Source: an uncultured Demequina sp.
GTDB taxonomy: Bacteria > Actinomycetota > Actinomycetes > Actinomycetales > Demequinaceae
Reading direction: 5' to 3'
DNA length: 6,948 bases
Assembly: GCA_937925595.1 (NCBI GenBank)
Contig: CALALQ010000365.1
Location: 1-6,948 of the forward strand
The notes beneath the pieces are model-generated. The model was not told where the DNA came from. It worked only from the letters and a program-made list of their open reading frames with translations, and ran no database searches. The translations under genes were made by a program, and so were the position numbers. Positions 5,865 through 6,948 of this stretch are shown in pieces (positions within the stretch are counted from its first letter, which is position 1; each line of letters opens with the position of its first letter).

Positions 5865-6500
5865 TCACCACTCTCGCTTCGCTCGCTTTGTCTCGAAGGC
5901 GGCGGCGGTCTCCTCGAACACCGCAGCCATGTCGGCGAGATCATCGCCGAACCCGTAGCCGATGTGGCGGGCAGCTTTGGCGACGGCTCGGACTCGAGGC
6001 AAGAACACGCTGGCCCACTTCTGCCCGCTCTTGTTCTGGCACAGCTTCGAGGTCTCCGCGGCCACCGCACCCATGCTGTTGTACGGCCGCTCCTCGTCCC
6101 AGCCGATCTCGTTCACGTAGTTCGTGCCGACCTCGATGTAGTGCAGACCGAGGTCGATGGTGCCGCGGATACCGAACCCGCCGAGCATCTCAGGTGCCGT
6201 GGTGACGCGGCGATACTCCTTCATGAGGCGTCGGCACAGCGCCAGATCGCAGCCGCCGTTGAGTCGTGGACCTCCGCGCGAGAAGAACTGCGCCGTGATC
6301 TTCGCCTTGTACCCGCCAAGCAGTTCGACCGACGCATCCTCATTACCGATCCAGGCCGCCAAGAACGCGCGGTTCTCCGGGGCGAGCTTGTAGAGATCAT
6401 GCACCAGTCCGCGGAGCGATCGGTCGTCCATCTCCTCGAGCATGGCGGCGATGTTTTTCCAGAGTTTCGGCTCGGGTGTGCGGGGGGGCGGCTTGGGCAT
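5865..6500 (-). CDS. DUF6155-like protein, function unknown
   Basis: A 211-residue protein starting at ATG 6500. The N-terminal third (LWKNIAAMLEEMDDRSLRGL, then VHDLYKLAPENRAFLAAWI) is a helical segment, and the second half carries LGLHYIEVGTNYVNEIG with ERPYNSM. These match my memory of DUF6155 proteins, which have an 'YyVE.G..ft...G......fYNSm' core and no established function. No catalytic motif, signal peptide or membrane segment is visible. The frame is open further upstream to an ATG at 6617, but those 39 extra residues are Arg/Ser-rich, unlike the family, and there is no ribosome binding site, so I chose the inner start. The gene converges on the transposase with a 25-base gap. Its C-terminus (FETKRAKREW) is basic. 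It is probably cargo of the inserted block or a neighbour carried with it. Confidence 0.75.
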   Translation of the reverse strand: MPKPPPRTPEPKLWKNIAAMLEEMDDRSLRGLVHDLYKLAPENRAFLAAWIGNEDASVELLGGYKAKITAQFFSRGGPRLNGGCDLALCRRLMKEYRRVTTAPEMLGGFGIRGTIDLGLHYIEVGTNYVNEIGWDEERPYNSMGAVAAETSKLCQNKSGQKWASVFLPRVRAVAKAARHIGYGFGDDLADMAAVFEETAAAFETKRAKREW

Positions 6501-6613
6501 CGGGTGATGGTAGATTCGCGATGCGAGCGGGCAGCGTTCGGCACGAGCACTCATATCAGTACCCGTACGGCGACGGCAACTGCTCACCCGGACCCACGCA
6601 TCACTTGCTGGCG

Positions 6614-6948
6614 TCATTGCTGATTGACGGCCTGGATCCAGGCGGCTTCGACCGCGGCCCTGTTGGCTTGGAGGCTGGCGTAGGCGGTGGCGACGGCGGG
6701 GTTGCTGTCGTTGGCGAGGATGACGGCGCGGGCGGGCTGGGGGACGTCCTCGCCGAGGCGGGCGTGGATATCGGTGGAGGCGAGGGCGTGGCGGATAGCG
6801 AGCCAGTCGGCGTCTGGGCGGGTGGCGGCGCGGTAATGCGAGGGAAGGTCCACGCCGCGGCGGTCACGGAGCGCGGCCAGGCGGGCGGTCACTTCGGGTC
6901 CGAGGTCGGCGGCCTGGACGAAGGCATGGATGGCCGCATCGTGCTGGA
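6614..6948 (-). CDS. Hypothetical protein, 3' end only (runs off right edge)
   Basis: The frame is open from the right edge to a TGA at 6614-6616, giving about 110 residues of C-terminus. It begins QHDAAIHAFVQAADLGPEVT and ends AAVEAAWIQAVNQQ. It is helical and Ala-rich, with VDLPSHYRAA and DADWLAIRHALA; I do not recognise a family. A GTG at 6892 lies inside the frame, but the sequence reads through it smoothly, so the true start is likely outside the window. The very high GC and the ATGA at its stop (6614-6617), which opens a new minus-strand frame, are like the tail operon on the left. I infer it belongs to the same prophage and once lay upstream of the tape measure gene. A tail assembly role is possible but unproven. 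Confidence 0.65.
   Translation of the reverse strand, partial: QHDAAIHAFVQAADLGPEVTARLAALRDRRGVDLPSHYRAATRPDADWLAIRHALASTDIHARLGEDVPQPARAVILANDSNPAVATAYASLQANRAAVEAAWIQAVNQQ

Larger units (their letters stand above)
3786..6600. mobile_element. Inferred inserted block interrupting a prophage tail operon (ends unresolved)
   Basis: Leftward tail-type genes flank this block on both sides. The left flank starts with a tape measure protein lacking its N-terminus. The right flank ends with an ATGA overlap whose new frame runs into unrelated sequence. Between them lie the CRR6-like gene, an intact DDE transposase and the DUF6155-like gene, with different orientation and lower GC. No clear terminal repeats or target duplication were found by eye, so the limits given are approximate, and the block may be a composite of several events. 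Confidence 0.35.

Noticed and set aside
4700..5870. Terminal inverted repeats and target duplication directly around the transposase gene
   Set aside because: I compared the bases before 4772 and after 5839 by eye and saw no convincing inverted or direct repeat; the upstream gene ends at 4747, leaving little space for an element end.

Overview
This is a GC-rich window whose protein families and codon style suggest the Planctomycetota, possibly Phycisphaerae. That placement is an inference: the integrase-core transposase and the tail-type proteins are types I associate with planctomycete genomes, and no ribosomal or other phylogenetic marker is present. Several minus-strand genes have strong Shine-Dalgarno sequences and overlap by a few bases, which is typical of a phage structural operon.

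Layout. (1) Positions 1-3785 hold a leftward operon that looks like the tail section of a prophage. In transcription order it contains: the C-terminal part of a tail tape measure protein (2880-3785); a conserved tail-module protein split by a frameshift near 2331-2345 (2061-2866); a 342-residue structural-type protein (1029-2057); a class I SAM-dependent methyltransferase (430-1032); and the start of a protein with a GPSL motif that runs off the left edge (1-437). (2) Positions 3786-4252 have no convincing gene but contain short inverted and direct repeats and a segment that can fold like a branched RNA. (3) Positions 4253-5839 hold two rightward genes with only a few bases between them: a CRR6-like domain protein and a DDE (rve) integrase-core transposase. 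(4) Positions 5865-6500 hold a convergent minus-strand DUF6155-like gene. (5) Positions 6614-6948 hold the 3' end of another leftward gene, cut by the right edge, ending in an ATGA overlap like those of phage operons.

Interpretation. The simplest model is a prophage tail operon that once ran through from beyond the right edge to beyond the left edge. A block of about 2.8 kb, carrying the transposase and two small accessory genes, then replaced the 5' part of the tape measure gene and whatever lay between it and the right-edge gene. The truncated tape measure protein and the frameshifted downstream gene both point to a decaying, non-functional prophage. Assembly error remains possible for the frameshift and, less likely, for the junctions. 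I see no CRISPR array, no rRNA, no convincing tRNA and no recognisable defence system. The notable points are the junctions, the frameshift and the composition of the inserted block.
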